A stretch of 64,000 nucleotides of DNA from Zeugodacus cucurbitae (GCF_028554725.1 NC_071669.1:52755001-52819000), one strand, 5' to 3'. Shown: positions 45,043 through 57,538, counted from the stretch's first letter. Notes: generated from the letters alone by a model not told the origin. Translations and numbers: made by a program.

Positions 45043-45842
45043 GAAAAAAACTACATATGTACATACATACATATATAAAGACCAACTGGAGGTAGAGCTC
45101 AATTAATAAATATTTATAAAGCTCAATATAAAAACAACTATTACTTTAAGTTCTTGATAGAATGACTCAATAATTATTAGGTTTACGTTTTAATTTGAAA
45201 AGTAAACTCTGGAAGAAACGATGTACGAGGTTTGCTTGGATCAAAAAAGGACTGCTAAAGAAAAATATATTTTTGCTTTGATTTTCTCCTCTTCTTCATA
45301 AAACATACCTATTTATGTACATCTCCTAACTGTATAAATGTTATTTAAAGATTATAATTTAAAATTTGTACAGAGTTATTAGCAACATATGTATGTACAT
45401 ATATATATTTGTGTTTAGAACTTCTGAGATAAGAAATAGTGGCATCTTTTAAAAATTGCCACAGTAGAGTTCGTCTATTTTGCTTAAAATCATTGTTTAT
45501 GTTTCTACAACGAATTTGATTGATTGAATTGTGTTTTCTTGAAATATTGTCTAATCCCCTGCCTTCTAGATTTGAATTTACTTGGTTTAGGTAAAGGTTT
45601 TTTCGAGTGAAATCGTTGAAATAATTTTGAAATATCTTCAACAAATGTTCACTGATATTATATCCTTCTGTAGTTATATGTAATCACCGTTAAAGGCGCA
45701 TCAATGTTCAACCAACAAACTTAACCAATATATAAAATAATTACCATAAGGAAGCTCTTGGAGTATCTTTGTTTTAAATATTAACTTTTCACATGATTTT
45801 TTAAGTTTAAGTTGGTAAGTTGGTATGTTGAAATTAGCTATA
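45043..45842. other. Intergenic DNA, nothing recognised
   Basis: AT-rich with short open frames on the - strand (45345-45644 and 45701-45883) that do not resemble known proteins. Confidence 0.4.
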
Positions 45843-46131
45843 CGAGGTGTGTTAAAAAATAACGGGAATTTTAAATTTTCCAATTGTCATTTTTTATAAT
45901 GTTAATATACATCTATTTCCAAAAATTGGAGGAACCTGCCGTCGTTTTGCAAGCATACGAGAAATCGCTGAAAGAGCCAAAGAGCCTAAAATTTGAGTTT
46001 GAGAAATGTTGCGACGCTTGAAATTAGCGCTGCCATAAGTGCATAATATCGTGCGGCACTATTTTGAAGACGATAAGATTAATGTAGATAAATGAATTAA
46101 TATTTTCCCGTTATTTTTTGAACACATCTCA
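45843..46131. mobile_element. Mariner-derived MITE
   Basis: A 289 bp element with TA on both sides (45841-45842 and 46132-46133). The left end CGAGGTGTGTTAAAAAATAA and the inverted right end TGAGATGTGTTCAAAAAATA match at nearly all positions and continue into ACGGGAA. The interior keeps small pieces of a transposase-like reading (REIAERAKE). A related fragment appears at about 49125-49290, with AGAAATCGC, CATTTTGAAGGTGATAA and TGAACACG. This is an internally deleted mariner family. Confidence 0.7.
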
Positions 46132-46133
46132 TA

Positions 46134-47734
46134 TAAGTCCTTTATAAATCCCCTCAAAATTCTAAATTCATCTAAAATTTAGGTCAATATAACCTAAACA
46201 TTTTGCTAGATACATAACATTTAAAAGAGGTAGTAGTGGTAGTGTTTTCGGTTTTATTTAATGGACCGAAACGATTAGTGAAACGTGATTCTGTTTTAAT
46301 CACGAAATTAAGTGTAACTTGGGAGTTATTTATTGTGCAGTCTTAACGACGGATTTCACGCTGATTTCAGTTTTTCGGCGAGAGATATGTGAAAATATTC
46401 AGAAAACACGTACGGGAGCAAAGATGTGCGATGTACGAAAATTCTGCTGAACCCTACTTTGGTGCGTAGCTATTTAGAAGCTATAAATATGTATCTTTGT
46501 AATATGTATGTATGTATGTAAGATTGTAACAAGCGCGTGCAGTTTTTATGTTGGCTTGAGGCATGTTTCTTACCTGAAAATCGTAGTAAATCTCCAATCG
46601 GCAATTTATTTTTGAAAACAGACGTAACTACTCTGCATCTCTACATACATACACACAAAGAGTTGTAATGTTTTTTTTTATAGTCAGTGGAAATTAGGTT
46701 AGGCGTGTGCTAGAAATAGGAGTTACTGAACCAACAACAACAACAACAGAAACGAATAACCACAAACTGTATATTTTCAATATTTAAGTGCCGCACCAAA
46801 CACGTCAACCGAGTAAGTACACACACACTATCCAAGCGCTGGCTGATATGCAAACAAGCAGAATCGCAATAAAACCCATCAAACCTCTAAGCACAACCAT
46901 CGAAGTTTGCCATAAAACCCACTTTTAATGAAAGTCAACCTACGTACGTACATACTCACAAGCACACACACTCACACATATTCACATCAACATATCGGCA
47001 TATTTTTTCGCGTATGTATTATGTTCTGTCAGTTCAACGGCTTCAACATAGTGACATTTAACTAATTGAGCATGCGCGCGATTCTTATTAGTTCTTGTTG
47101 TTTCTCACTTGTATTCAACTTTTTTCTACCGTTTAATTTATTTGCGTGTAGGTTGTTGAAGTACCGGCGCAGCAGCGCTTTAGAGGCAATTCAATAAGAA
47201 AAAAAGATCCCGCCATCGTTTTTATTGTAGGCCCCATTCTTCCAGACGTGCATATTTGTTGGCACGAAGGGCACATGTGTTTGTGTCTGTGTAGTGTTGT
47301 TATGAAAAAATGAGAAATCCAATAAAAATGTTTGAGTGAAAAGGCATTAAAAAAATAGTTGGGTGTGCGCTAAAAGAACACCGCAGGCAGTTTAAGTGGA
47401 GATAAACAAATAAATTTCAAATATCTTAATAAATTTTGCGATTAAATGAGATTAATTTTTCTGTGTCGGTGGACTTTGGTGTTGAAAGAGCTTTAGGGTT
47501 TGAAATTTTGAAATAAGTAAAATAAGTTTTGCTTTTACACGAATAATAACATCATTAAATCTATTTGGGAATACTTGGTTATCACTTTAGAAGAAATCTT
47601 CACAATTTAAGAGAATTTTAAGTTGTACATAAAAGCGATCATCAAACCAGTTGTTTTGACTCCATGGAGTGTGTGAGACTACCAATTGTTAGGAGTGAGT
47701 TCGATCCACAACATTTATCGGTATCAATTATTTA
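46134..47734. other. Intergenic DNA with possible non-coding leader sequence
   Basis: CA-repeat-rich. ACACGTCAACCGA/GTAAGTAC at 46812/46813 is a very good splice-donor match preceded by a CAACAACAACA-type leader, which could be a non-coding 5' exon of the SEC14-domain gene to the right. There is no direct support. Confidence 0.3.
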
Positions 47735-47929
47735 GTTCAACCCACACCGGTTTAGACAAAAACATCTTTGACTAATAAGACACAAAAGCGTATTTTGCTC
47801 TAACTCAAATCAAGCGACCATGTGTTTTTGTCTCGTCTTGTTCGGTTTGGGTTGTCGCATATGAAGCTATGTAATGTTGTCGTATCAGACAAGTGAATAC
47901 ATCTTGATTAATCCGGTGTGGGGTGAGCC
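47735..47929. mobile_element. Short MITE, family E copy 1 (TTA target)
   Basis: 195 bp with long inverted ends. The left end, CAACCCACACCGGTTTAGAC, and the inverted right end, TCACCCCACACCGGATTAAT, pair over about 35 bases. Flanked by TTA (47732-47734) and TAA. It aligns with the copy at 59337-59512 through its whole length (for example CGTATTTTGCTCTA). Non-coding. The three-base target suggests a PIF/Harbinger-like origin. Confidence 0.7.
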
Positions 47930-48387
47930 TAAAGGTTAAAGTTCCAACGGAACGAGAGTACGAGAAGAAAAACACAAAATATTTAGACAAAAAATAACCG
48001 TTAATTTAAAGTACGCAATTTTTGACTGTTTGACTGTTTGAATTAACTCAATTTTCAATTCTTCATATAAAAAATATTAAGGACAATTTTTATAAGCTTT
48101 GAAACTTAAACATAACAAAAACATGGGCATTGAAAACTATGAAGTTTTTTCGGGTTTCTTTACTGATTGACTTTGGATCCATATCAAAACAATAGGTAAC
48201 ACATAGATCGATTTCTTTTGAAATTTCAATAGATATAAACTGGTTGACTGTTTGATTTTCGTTTGTTAAAGGCTCAGACTTCGTTGCTTGTTCGTGAATT
48301 CTTGGCCTAAAAGAAAAGATGTTCCATCCTACACATTCGCCAGATACGTCTCCGTGCGACTATTTCCAAAAGTAAAGAGAACCTTAA

Positions 48388-49105
48388 GGCACTAGTCTGC
48401 TTTACAGGCTTCAAAAATCGATTTTTTTGTTTTGTTTTAAATCTCTTCCAAAACTATCCAAGAATATGTCTTTAAAATTCCATAGGCCAATTCGACATAT
48501 TTTCGAAGCTAGAGCAGTTTTAGTGGCCCAGCGTCGAGCAGGTGCGAATGCTCTGGCAGACCTTTAAAGCGCGTTTTCTCGAGTTTTCATTTTCACAAGT
48601 GTTAGAAAACGGAGCCGGCGATAGCAAAAAGAATATATGTCCGATCGAAAAAAACCAAAGTGAACTAGCTTCAGTATTAAATTATCTTCTATTTGAACTA
48701 GACAAAGTAGTTGAAGTTGGGCAAAAGTATTATTTAAACTACTTGTTTTGCAACTTAAAGTAATTTTTTTCTTAAAAAAGTGATTTTTTTTTCAAACTTC
48801 GAAAAAATTTGGAATTTTATAACTTTTTCGGTATTTTTTTAGTTCATAAAGAAAAGAAACTTATAAAAATAAAAAAAAAATTTGGTTCGACTGTTTCAGA
48901 TGCATCGCACGACCTCCATCTCCGGCACCGATTTACAAGTGCAGACTCCAGGCGCTCCAGAAAAATACTTACATTTTTAAAAAATTTCAAAATTTTTGAA
49001 TAATAAATATTGTTTTTTAAGCCTTAAATATAGTACTATCGTCTTAAAATTCCGTTTACCGCAATCATTTCCTTCCCTTTCAACAAAAATTGCTAAAAAA
49101 ACGCC
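48388..49105. mobile_element. TTAA-type MITE, family A copy 3
   Basis: 718 bp, flanked by TTAA on both sides (48384-48387 and 49106-49109). The left end is GGCACTAGTCTGCTTTACAG. The right inverted repeat is shortened to GGC by a deletion, since the GAAGCC...CTGCC end seen in copy 2 is missing. Closest to copy 1 in the interior, with near-identical stretches of more than 100 bases. Confidence 0.8.
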
Positions 49106-49109
49106 TTAA

Positions 49110-52100
49110 TCATAATTTTACAACCTTACGAGAAATCGCCCAAAAATTGATTACGGAGAGCTTTTGACGATTGAAAGAAGCGATGATAACAAATAGAGAC
49201 CATTTTGAAGGTGATAACATTCATGTAGACGAATTAATAATTATTTAAAAGAAATAACGAAAATTAAAATTTTTTTGAACACGGGAACATGTCCTCTGTT
49301 ATTAACGGAACACCGTATGTTAAAAGAGTAAATTTCCATTTTCCAGAATTTAGAAACATAAATACTTTAAGATCTTAAGAAAAGTTATTAGACCTAGTGG
49401 GAATTTCATACAATTTTCAGGAAAAACAAACGCTACAAGGATTTACTATCATCTCGGCACTTTCTACTGGGCTGTCCAGCTTTTGTAAGACATATGTAGA
49501 TTGTAAAGTCTTAGATTTTAGACTTTCGATAAGTTTAAGGTTCACAAAGGTACGGACAATAATTGTAGTACTGATCTTCTATACATGTAATTAATACACA
49601 TGTCTCTTTGGGTCTGTGAAGTACAAACTAGATAACGAAAAGGTTTAACTTTTGGAGAAAACGGAGAATTTGTTTTATTGATTCGAATATCAAAAGCTGA
49701 CAGTGTATAAACAAAATTTTTGGCTTGCAGGCAAATAGCCTGAAGATTTTCTGCATTTAACGCCTTGAAGTGTTTTTCTTTGCTTACAAGCTGACATGAC
49801 ACAGACGCAGTCTTTCGTACAGTATACATATATAACTGTAGTTATCAGTGATGACAACATGGCCGAACCTTATTAAATAGTCATAAATCATACGTTAAGT
49901 GTGGCAACAAACACTCTTAAATGCGGATTTGAAAATATCATCATTTTTAATTTCATATTTTTTTTATAAATATTCATATGTAACGCATTGGTTAACAATT
50001 ACATTAGGTAACCAATTGTCATGCCTAATTAATATTTCATTTATGTGTACACATCGGAAACAGTTCGCTGTTTCATGAACATTACAGTCAGACAGATTTA
50101 ATTTCTCCGAACCCAAGCAATGTACTTGGAGTCTCGTGAAATGGCAAACAATTGAACAGGAAACGTCTTTGGTTAATCATGACAAATGACAGCAGGAAAT
50201 GTGTTGGTGGCGGGCACTTTTTATTGCCGGCACTTACTGTTATAGGTTGTCAGCAGGTCGATAGGTTACTTAGTGGAGACACATATGTACAAAAAAAAAT
50301 TAAAAAAAAATTTGTAATAAGTGTATGCTTTAGACGTAAATATCTATTTCTTTATGGAATATAGTAAATGTAACAGGAGATTAAATGGTTTATTTTAGTA
50401 TTTAGACCATGACGACGCACGTTTCTTATTTCATTTCCTGTTTCACGAGCACAGTTTGATAAGGCAGTGCCCATTTGAATTTGCCGCTGGTAAAAGTTAC
50501 TCTGTTCCTATCAAGAAATACTTCCTATTGGTTTACAATACTACTGAAGGCTGAGGGATCTATCCAAACCGAATTTCAACACTGAAGTTGGCTTCATAAG
50601 TCAATCTCGATAGGGACGATAAATCGTCGATATAGATGTCGATTCAAGCAGAACTTTCATATTTAACAGTGGTATTTTAAGGTGGCTTGATCCGACCTAG
50701 GTCTATATGTCCTACATCGTCGATAAGGTACCATCTAAATCATTTTAGAAGTCGAAAGGGCCGCCGATTCGATGGTGATCTCACTCTCAAAAGTAAAATA
50801 GGGTAAGATAACCTCAAATTCACATATTATTTTGACATTCCATATTGAATACGAAATGTGTATCCACCACTAAGGGCTTAGATCCAAAATAATATTAAAA
50901 AAGTAGACTTCAAATGACACGAAAGCTATAGTAAAACCAATTGCTGTCGAAGAGCTATTGCGTAGTTTCGATTTTGATTTCAGGAATAACTACGAAGATT
51001 GCACATGCCCAAAGTCATAGTGGCAGATTTGCTTAATGCTGATGAAGAGAGTCCTACCAATCGTCCAAGAAACAGGCGTATTTTGAAGAGTTTATCCAAG
51101 AAGCAAATGAGTAGTATAGAAATTGGTATTTTTGGAAGATAAAGAATTAAAATTAGTGGAAAAACACGTGCTTTATATTTTCAGCACCTGGAGAGGATGT
51201 CTAGACTATAAAACGGTAGAATTTTTTCTAAAATTCATTGACCTCGTCATTTTGTTTATTAAAATGTTTCATTAAAATCTTGAAATCGTTAACTTGACTT
51301 CCAATGGCCATCACTGGCAGAGACAACACGAAGTGCTATCCGAGAATCAATGAGTTTAGTTTTTAGTTAACCTAGAAGATCGTCGTCTGCTTTCATAGAA
51401 TTGAAAAGAATGTCAACCGCAACGAATTGGCTGTCTCTTGCAATACCTCGTGGTAATAATATACACGCACACACACCTGAACACAAACATATCGGAAAAC
51501 ATGTACAGCTGCAAGTGAAATGCATAATTGTAATCCAATACGGAAGCAATGGATATGTGCGCACGCGCATACGCACACTTCGCTCTAACGCAGACACAGA
51601 GAAACACACACACACACACAAGCAAGAGTTATGGTATGCAATAGGCCCGTTGCAAGCTAAAACCGCTAACCGTCAACTCGTTTTGCCTGCTATTTGTCCA
51701 TTAAACTGACAAGCCGAGTGCGCGCACAGCTGGACAATGCCGGAGCAGTCGGAGTGTATGAGCGTGTGGAAAAAAGTGGTAATAATGAAAAAAATGCCAT
51801 CAAAGCAAAAACAACAACAGCTTGCTGCAGCCAGTACAGTACCCGCGTTCATTGCCTCCCCGCTCCATCCCGATTCCGGCGCAAAAAAAACCCGAGTCAT
51901 CGCATCGGCTGCGCGGTTTTTATAGTCAATTGACAATTATTACATGTTTTTCATGGTTCGATCGCCGCGACCAACTTGCCGCATTGGCTGACTTGCACCA
52001 TGCCAGTCTGCTTTTTGTATGCTTTTGCAGTAGCCATGCACTTGAACGAGCTTTTAGTCGCTACTGCAGTTTGTATACCATATAAGAGTGCATGTTGTTG

Positions 52101-52783
52101 TTGTGGTTCGGGCAGCTGACTCGCTGTTGCCCTCTTTTATACGCGCTGCTGCCCCATTGCATCTACTTACTTGGCACATTCCAATCACTTTGCCTTTAAC
52201 CACTTTGCTCACTGCATTTCTTTCTTATCATTTACGGTTTTCGCAGTCACCACAATTCATCAAAGTCTGTCCATATGCGCTGGTGTGTTGTTTTTTGTTA
52301 TTTGTCTGATATGTAATTCCATAAAAGTATTGTAGCAACTACATTTAATGGAAGGTATGTACTTTTGTGTAGTTGGATGGTTTTTAATTGATATTTCTTT
52401 TCTAAAATAGCTTTCTAAACCTTAGTGGTACTACATGTAGAGAGTGGAGATCGGGTATGTTTCTAATAATTATTATAAAGTATATTTTCGTAAAGCAATA
52501 AATAACCAGATGACTCATTCGATAAACGGAACATATTGTAATCGGCAGTAGAGCACTATGATGAGCTCGTCGATGTGACCTCATTTAAAGTTATCTGCTC
52601 TAGTACGAAGCATTATAAAGTTCCAAGTCCATTTTTTTCATTCTCCAGCAGGATCTCGAATACGTCCGCTTGGCTTATACAGAGCTATCTCAAGTGCTTG
52701 CAAGACTGCGAGGTCTATCCCATTGGAATGATGAGGGAACTTTGTTTGGTACTCCGTTCCTTTTTGTTAATAATTGATATAAT
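49110..52783. other. Gene-poor DNA with a mariner-MITE remnant and CA repeats
   Basis: 49125-49290 is related to the mariner MITE at 45843. A (CA)n run sits at 51603-51619, and 51365-52310 is GC-richer with many overlapping frames on both strands (51367-52309). None of these frames has a recognisable domain, so I treat them as chance. A long-lived transcript cannot be excluded there. Confidence 0.35.
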
Positions 52784-53434
52784 TATACTCTCGCAACATG
52801 CTGCAAAGACAAAAAGTTTACAGTAAAACTGGGTAGAAAGGATCGCACTAAGAAGGGGCATATTTGTATGATTTTTTTTTTGAAAGTGGGCGTGGAACTG
52901 GGCTCTACTAAGTTTTTATATATCTCGTAAACTACTAAGCTATATCAACCAAACTCTCCGCTGTCGTTTCTTTTAGTCATTTCGTAATACAGTCTAAAAA
53001 TGGAGGAAAACGGATTATAACTACGCCTACCTCTCACACAAAACTTGAAGACTACCAAAAATGTTTAATTCAGTAAAGAAAAACAGCGGAAACTTTAAAT
53101 TTTATTGTAAAGATGGCACGCAATAGCTGTATTCAAAATTTGAAATTGGTTCGAGCCATTTACTCGGAATGCTAATCCTATACTTTGAAAATGGGAGAAA
53201 TCTATTTCCAAACACGCTCACTTTCCTTATACCACAATTTTGAAGCCCTCTGATTCGTTCACTCTACAATATACATAAATATAAGTTAAGCACCAGTGAA
53301 GATATTGGAACAAAACTTTTACACAAATACAGTGTTTCTAGTGTGACATCACCCATCGTAAAATCACCGAAATCAGACTATAACTTCAAGGCCCCAGATA
53401 TAGATCATGAGGACCTTAAAGTTTGCGGCTAATA

Positions 53435-54377
53435 ACGGGTGATTTTTTTGAGGTTAGGATTTTCATGCATTAGTATTTGACAGATCACGTGGGATTTCAG
53501 ACATGGTGTCAAAGAGAAAGATGCTCAGTATGCTTTGACATTTCATCATGAATAGACTTACTAACGAGCAACGCTTGCAAATCATTGAATTTTATTACCA
53601 AAATCAGTGTTCGGTTCGACAAATCGAAAAATCGACAAATCGATAAATTTTGTTCAGCGATGAGGCTCATTTCTGGTTGAATGGCTACGTAAATAAGCAA
53701 AATTGCCGCATTTGGGGTGAAGAGCAACCAGAAGCCGTTCAAGAACTGCCCATGCATCCCGAAAAATGCACTGTTTGGTGTGGTTTGTACGCTGGTGGAA
53801 TCATTGGACCGTATTTTTTCAAAGATGCTGTTGGACGCAACGTTACGGTGAATGGCGATCGCTATCGTTCGATGCTAACAAACTTTTTGTTGCCAAAAAT
53901 GGAAGAACTGAACTTGGTTGACATGTGGTTTCAACAAGATGGCGCTACATGCCACACAGCTCGCGATTCTATGGCCATTTTGAGGGAAAACTTCGGAGAA
54001 CAATTCATCTCAAGAAATGGACCCGTAAGTTGGCCACCAAGATCATGCGATTTAACGCCTTTAGACTATTTTTTGTGGGGCTACGTCAAGTCTAAAGTCT
54101 ACAGAAATAAGCCAGCAACTATTCCAGCTTTGGAAGACAACATTTCCGAAGAAATTCGGGCTATTCCGGCCGAAATGCTCGAAAAAGTTGCCCAAAATTG
54201 GACTTTCCGAATGGACCACCTAAGACGCAGCCGCGGTCAACATTTAAATGAAATTATCTTCAAAAAGTAAATGTCATGAACCAATCTAACGTTTCAAATA
54301 AAGAACCGATGAGATTTTGCAAATTTTATGCGTTTTTTTTTTTAAAAAAGTTATCAAGCTCTTAAAAAATCACCCTT
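53435..54377 (+). mobile_element. rosa-type (DD41D) mariner, internally deleted
   Basis: A 943 bp element between TA dinucleotides (53433-53434 and 54378-54379). The ends are ACGGGTGATTTTTTTGAGG on the left and, inverted, AAGGGTGATTTTTTAAGAG on the right. It carries a deleted transposase gene, listed separately. The spacing between the second and third catalytic Asp is 41 residues, the hallmark of the DD41D 'rosa' group first described from a tephritid (Ceratitis rosa). Confidence 0.85.
53548..54270 (+). pseudogene. DD41D mariner transposase, deleted between the DNA-binding and catalytic regions
   Basis: The ATG at 53548 begins MNRLTNEQRLQIIEFYYQNQ, the start of the helix-turn-helix domain. 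After about 32 codons a stop (TAA, 53644-53646) is met. Immediately beyond it, in the same frame, comes ILFSDEAHFWLNG with the first catalytic Asp. The catalytic half is intact: QQDGATCHTA (second Asp) and CDLTPLDYFLWGYV, 41 residues later to LD. The C-terminus ends LNEIIFKK. Roughly 130-150 residues that normally separate the two parts are gone, so it cannot make an active enzyme. Confidence 0.85.
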
Positions 54378-54660
54378 TATTATTTTAAATACGGGTAAAG
54401 CTCTCAGATATTTCCAAGATATTCAAAGGAGACAATTACTTACTCGTTTTGTGTAACGATGATTAGATGATTGTTAACCGTAGTTAACAATTTGAAAGCC
54501 GGCCATTTTGTTTGCTTGGCATCAAAAATAAAGATCGGCTTCGAATATGGTCGGGTCTATAGTTTCGAGAATAGCTCAATTTGAAACTTGTATAAATAAA
54601 AAGAAATTGGTTGAAGTTTTTTTCCTTATTAGAGTAATAAAGACCTCTCTCGAAGACTAA

Positions 54661-55193
54661 TGCCCGGTTTCACAGTCAGTGCTTAGGTTGTGCTTAAGAT
54701 AAATCAGAAATATTGCGTTTTACAGTTCATACTTAAGTTCTGCTTAAGTACTGAAAATGGGAGACTTAAGCAGTGCTTAAGTAACAGCTGATTTTTGTTT
54801 TGAATATTGACTTATTTGTCAAAAAATAAAATAAAAATTATTTGCTGAAATTTTTTTTGGAATTTCTTGCATTCAATGACGGTTATATGCTTTCCTGCGA
54901 GTTGCAATAGGTGCCCCCACTCGCTTGCGGTGAAATTCGGTGTCCTTTTATTGTTTCCATTCATTTCCCAGATTCTAAATTTATTCGTCGCAGTTATTTT
55001 TCATCAACAATAATTATAATTTGTCAGATGGTATTTGTAAGCAAATGTTTTTCATTGTGCTGCCATATATCATAATAGAATTTTATAGAAAATAAACATC
55101 GACTGTGAAACGCAAATGACTACTCAGTCAACAACAATGCTTAGCTAAGATTTTATTTGGGCACAACTTAAGCACGAACTGTGAAACCGGGCA
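54661..55193. mobile_element. MITE, family F (TAA target)
   Basis: 533 bp with TAA on both sides (54658-54660 and 55194-55196). Inverted ends are TGCCCGGTTTCACAGTCAGT on the left and, inverted, TGCCCGGTTTCACAGTTCGT on the right, continuing GCTTA-GTTGTGC. The interior has several GCTTAAG repeats and no protein. It lies directly behind the D repeat, so three elements are stacked here. TWA targets are typical of PIF/Harbinger-type elements. Confidence 0.8.
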
Positions 55194-55196
55194 TAA

Positions 55197-57052
55197 GCAT
55201 TACATATACTACTTTCATAATTCTTTCCTAACATTTAAATCAGAAACGTGGTTGTCAACGACTTCTAAAGGGTTCACAGCGCCAATTCATATGATGCTCA
55301 ACAGAAACAACTTCATTCGTTGATCCAGGTATGATTTAAAATAATTTATACTCGGTCAGACATTTTGGCTCGTTCCAAACTTTTTGGAAAGTTTATCCGC
55401 AAGAGAGTTGTAGACATCTCACCATATTCGATAATGATGTATCCTAAATCGGTGTTTCGGTATATATTTTTCTCATTGCAATCAAAAGTACCAAATTTAC
55501 AAAGAGTTCTTGCTGTGTTAGGCTGGCGTACAAGCGAAGGAAAAATTTTAAGTTAGACCAAAATAGTTAGGATGAATTTTAAAAAGTCTGCGATAGACCA
55601 GAAGCTACATATAGTGATGTTAACTAAGTTTTGTGGCAAACACCAAGTACTGTTAACTCTCCTCCTTACATTACGATTACATAGAATGAGAGAAGACTGC
55701 CAGAAGTGATCTAAAGCAAAATAAGAGAAAGGTCGCCTTAACACTCCACGTGTTGATTTGAGAGCAATTAATACAAATTAATTTGTAAATAAATTTTTGT
55801 TTTTTCTCTTTTTTTGCTTTAAACATTATTAACTTATATTTAACGTCAAAGTAACAGATGAGTGACAGCCGGACCCCGCTAACTACGCAATCAGAATACC
55901 GAACGATTACAAATAAAGCATTAGAAGAAAATCCATTACAACATTTGAGAAAGGCAAATGAGCTAACAAAGCTTTTAATTATTCGGGGCATAATGTAGAC
56001 ATACACACACACAAAACATACATACATACATACATCTATTTATAACTATTTATATAACAACGGTGCATACGATGATGTGTTGCAAGTCGAAATTAAAAAT
56101 AGTACAATTTTACATATACAAATCACGTAGTAAAATAGAACAGCTCTGGGCAGTCAAGCTGGAACTTGCCGCCGTTTCTGTGCTGCAAAGTGCCACAATC
56201 CATCTAACCGTTGCATGCCTTCATATGATTGTAAGTATGTATGTATGTATGTAAATGCAACGTCAAGCCGGGCAGGCAACCCATCGTTGCAGGGTCGGCG
56301 GTTTGGAACGTTTGGTCGGTGGCCATCGGTCAGCGTATTTAAGTGGGCCGCTTTGACATCAATTAAAATGCAGTTGTCGGTAGCCGCTAGTTGTTGTTGT
56401 TTTTGTTATTTTATGTTTTGGTTTAAGATTATGGGCTGTCAGTTTAGCATGTTATTTTGCTGTTTGTTTATTTGTACGTTGACGCTGACTCGTTCGTTTG
56501 AGCGGTCAGCGCCCGTCGGCTTGAAAGCCGTTAAGTGCTCCTGCAGCTACTGCAACAACGTTTCTTTCCAACAATTTCCTTCTGCCAGACTTTTGTGTGT
56601 TTGTCGCTATAAACATGCTTTCATACATACTTGCTTTGTGACTAACCCCACGATTTGTTGTTTTCAGTGCTAAACACTTGTAAAATGTGTTTGTCAGTTG
56701 CTTAGTTTGCGGTTAGTTTGCACTTAAGTACGTATAACTGTGTATGCTTAACAGTCATAGTCGCTAGCATGTGCTATTTAGAATTATGGTGGGCATATGC
56801 ATATGTTTTTATGTATGAAGAACTCGCGAAATTGAAAAAAAATTAAAAAGTGAAAAAATAAACTTCAGTTAGCAGTAAACGGGTATTTAACTGTAGTCTC
56901 TTAAAAACGAGCGCAGAAAAAATAAACTGGTCGCGTGTCATATATTGCAAAAAAAAAAAACACTAAAATATTTATAGTTTTCATCATAGAGTAGATATTT
57001 TAATGGTTTTTGTTTTAGTTTTAATAATTATAAGAAATATATTATTTCTACC
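55197..57052. other. Gene-poor DNA, nothing confident
   Basis: The 152-residue frame at 56215-56673 (+) is Cys/Phe-rich, lacks any domain and overlaps repeats, so I do not call it. Several GTATGTATGT words. The stretch 56320-56760 is somewhat GC-richer and could be a leader exon or enhancer, but this is unsupported. Confidence 0.35.
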
Positions 57053-57538
57053 ACTTTGCTTCCGCCGTTTTTTGTAGATTTAAGTTTTTTTTTGTATAAA
57101 AACGGTTACAAATGTCGATGAGCCTCAGCCGCACTTTTCTTGGAATTAAAAAAGAAAACTAAAATTTCCCGCAAATGTCGAGAATTCGGCTCAAAAAGTG
57201 ACAACAGTGACAGTTGAGAATCAGTTTGGGATGCAAACAGATCTCTAGAAATATTTTGTTGGGTTACAGTAGACATAAATGTCTAAAATCGATATAAAGC
57301 GATTTAATCGATTTAATCGACCAGTGCTTGATCCCAGAGACATTCCCGCAAATGTCGAGAATTCGGCTCAAAAAGTGACATTTTCAGTTGAGAATCAGTT
57401 TGGGATGCAAACAGATCTCTACAAATATTTTGTTGGGTTAATGTTGACACAAATGTCCAAGATCGATATAAAAAAATCGATTTAATCGACCAGTGCTTGA
57501 CCCTAGAGACATCTATTGGAAAACGGCGGAAGCAAAGT
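57053..57538. repeat. Inverted-repeat-bounded element containing a 178 bp tandem duplication
   Basis: Perfect inverted 19-mers, ACTTTGCTTCCGCCGTTTT at 57053-57071 and its complement at 57520-57538, enclose two tandem units (57165-57342 and 57343-57510). The units are very similar and each contains TCCCGCAAATGTCGAGAATT, GAGAATCAGTTTGGGATGCA and ATTTAATCGACCAGTGCTTG. Copy 1 has small insertions such as an extra CGATTTAAT. No protein. Confidence 0.8.

Larger units (their letters stand above)
52784..54655 (+). repeat. Long dispersed repeat, family D copy 3, split by a mariner
   Basis: The left end TATACTCTCGCAACATGCTG (52784-52803) is the inverse of the terminus of copy 1 (11761-11777). GGGCGTGG, ATCTCGTAAACTACTAAGCT and TCTAAAAATGGAGGAAAACG follow as in copy 2. 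At 53433 the repeat is interrupted by the mariner (53435-54377). It resumes at 54378 with GCTCTCAGATATTTCCAAGA, which in copy 2 directly continues the same sequence. Non-coding. Confidence 0.65.

Noticed and set aside
51367..52309. Cluster of short frames on both strands around 51.4-52.3 kb
   Set aside because: All overlap one another, follow CA/TG repeats and show no conserved motif.
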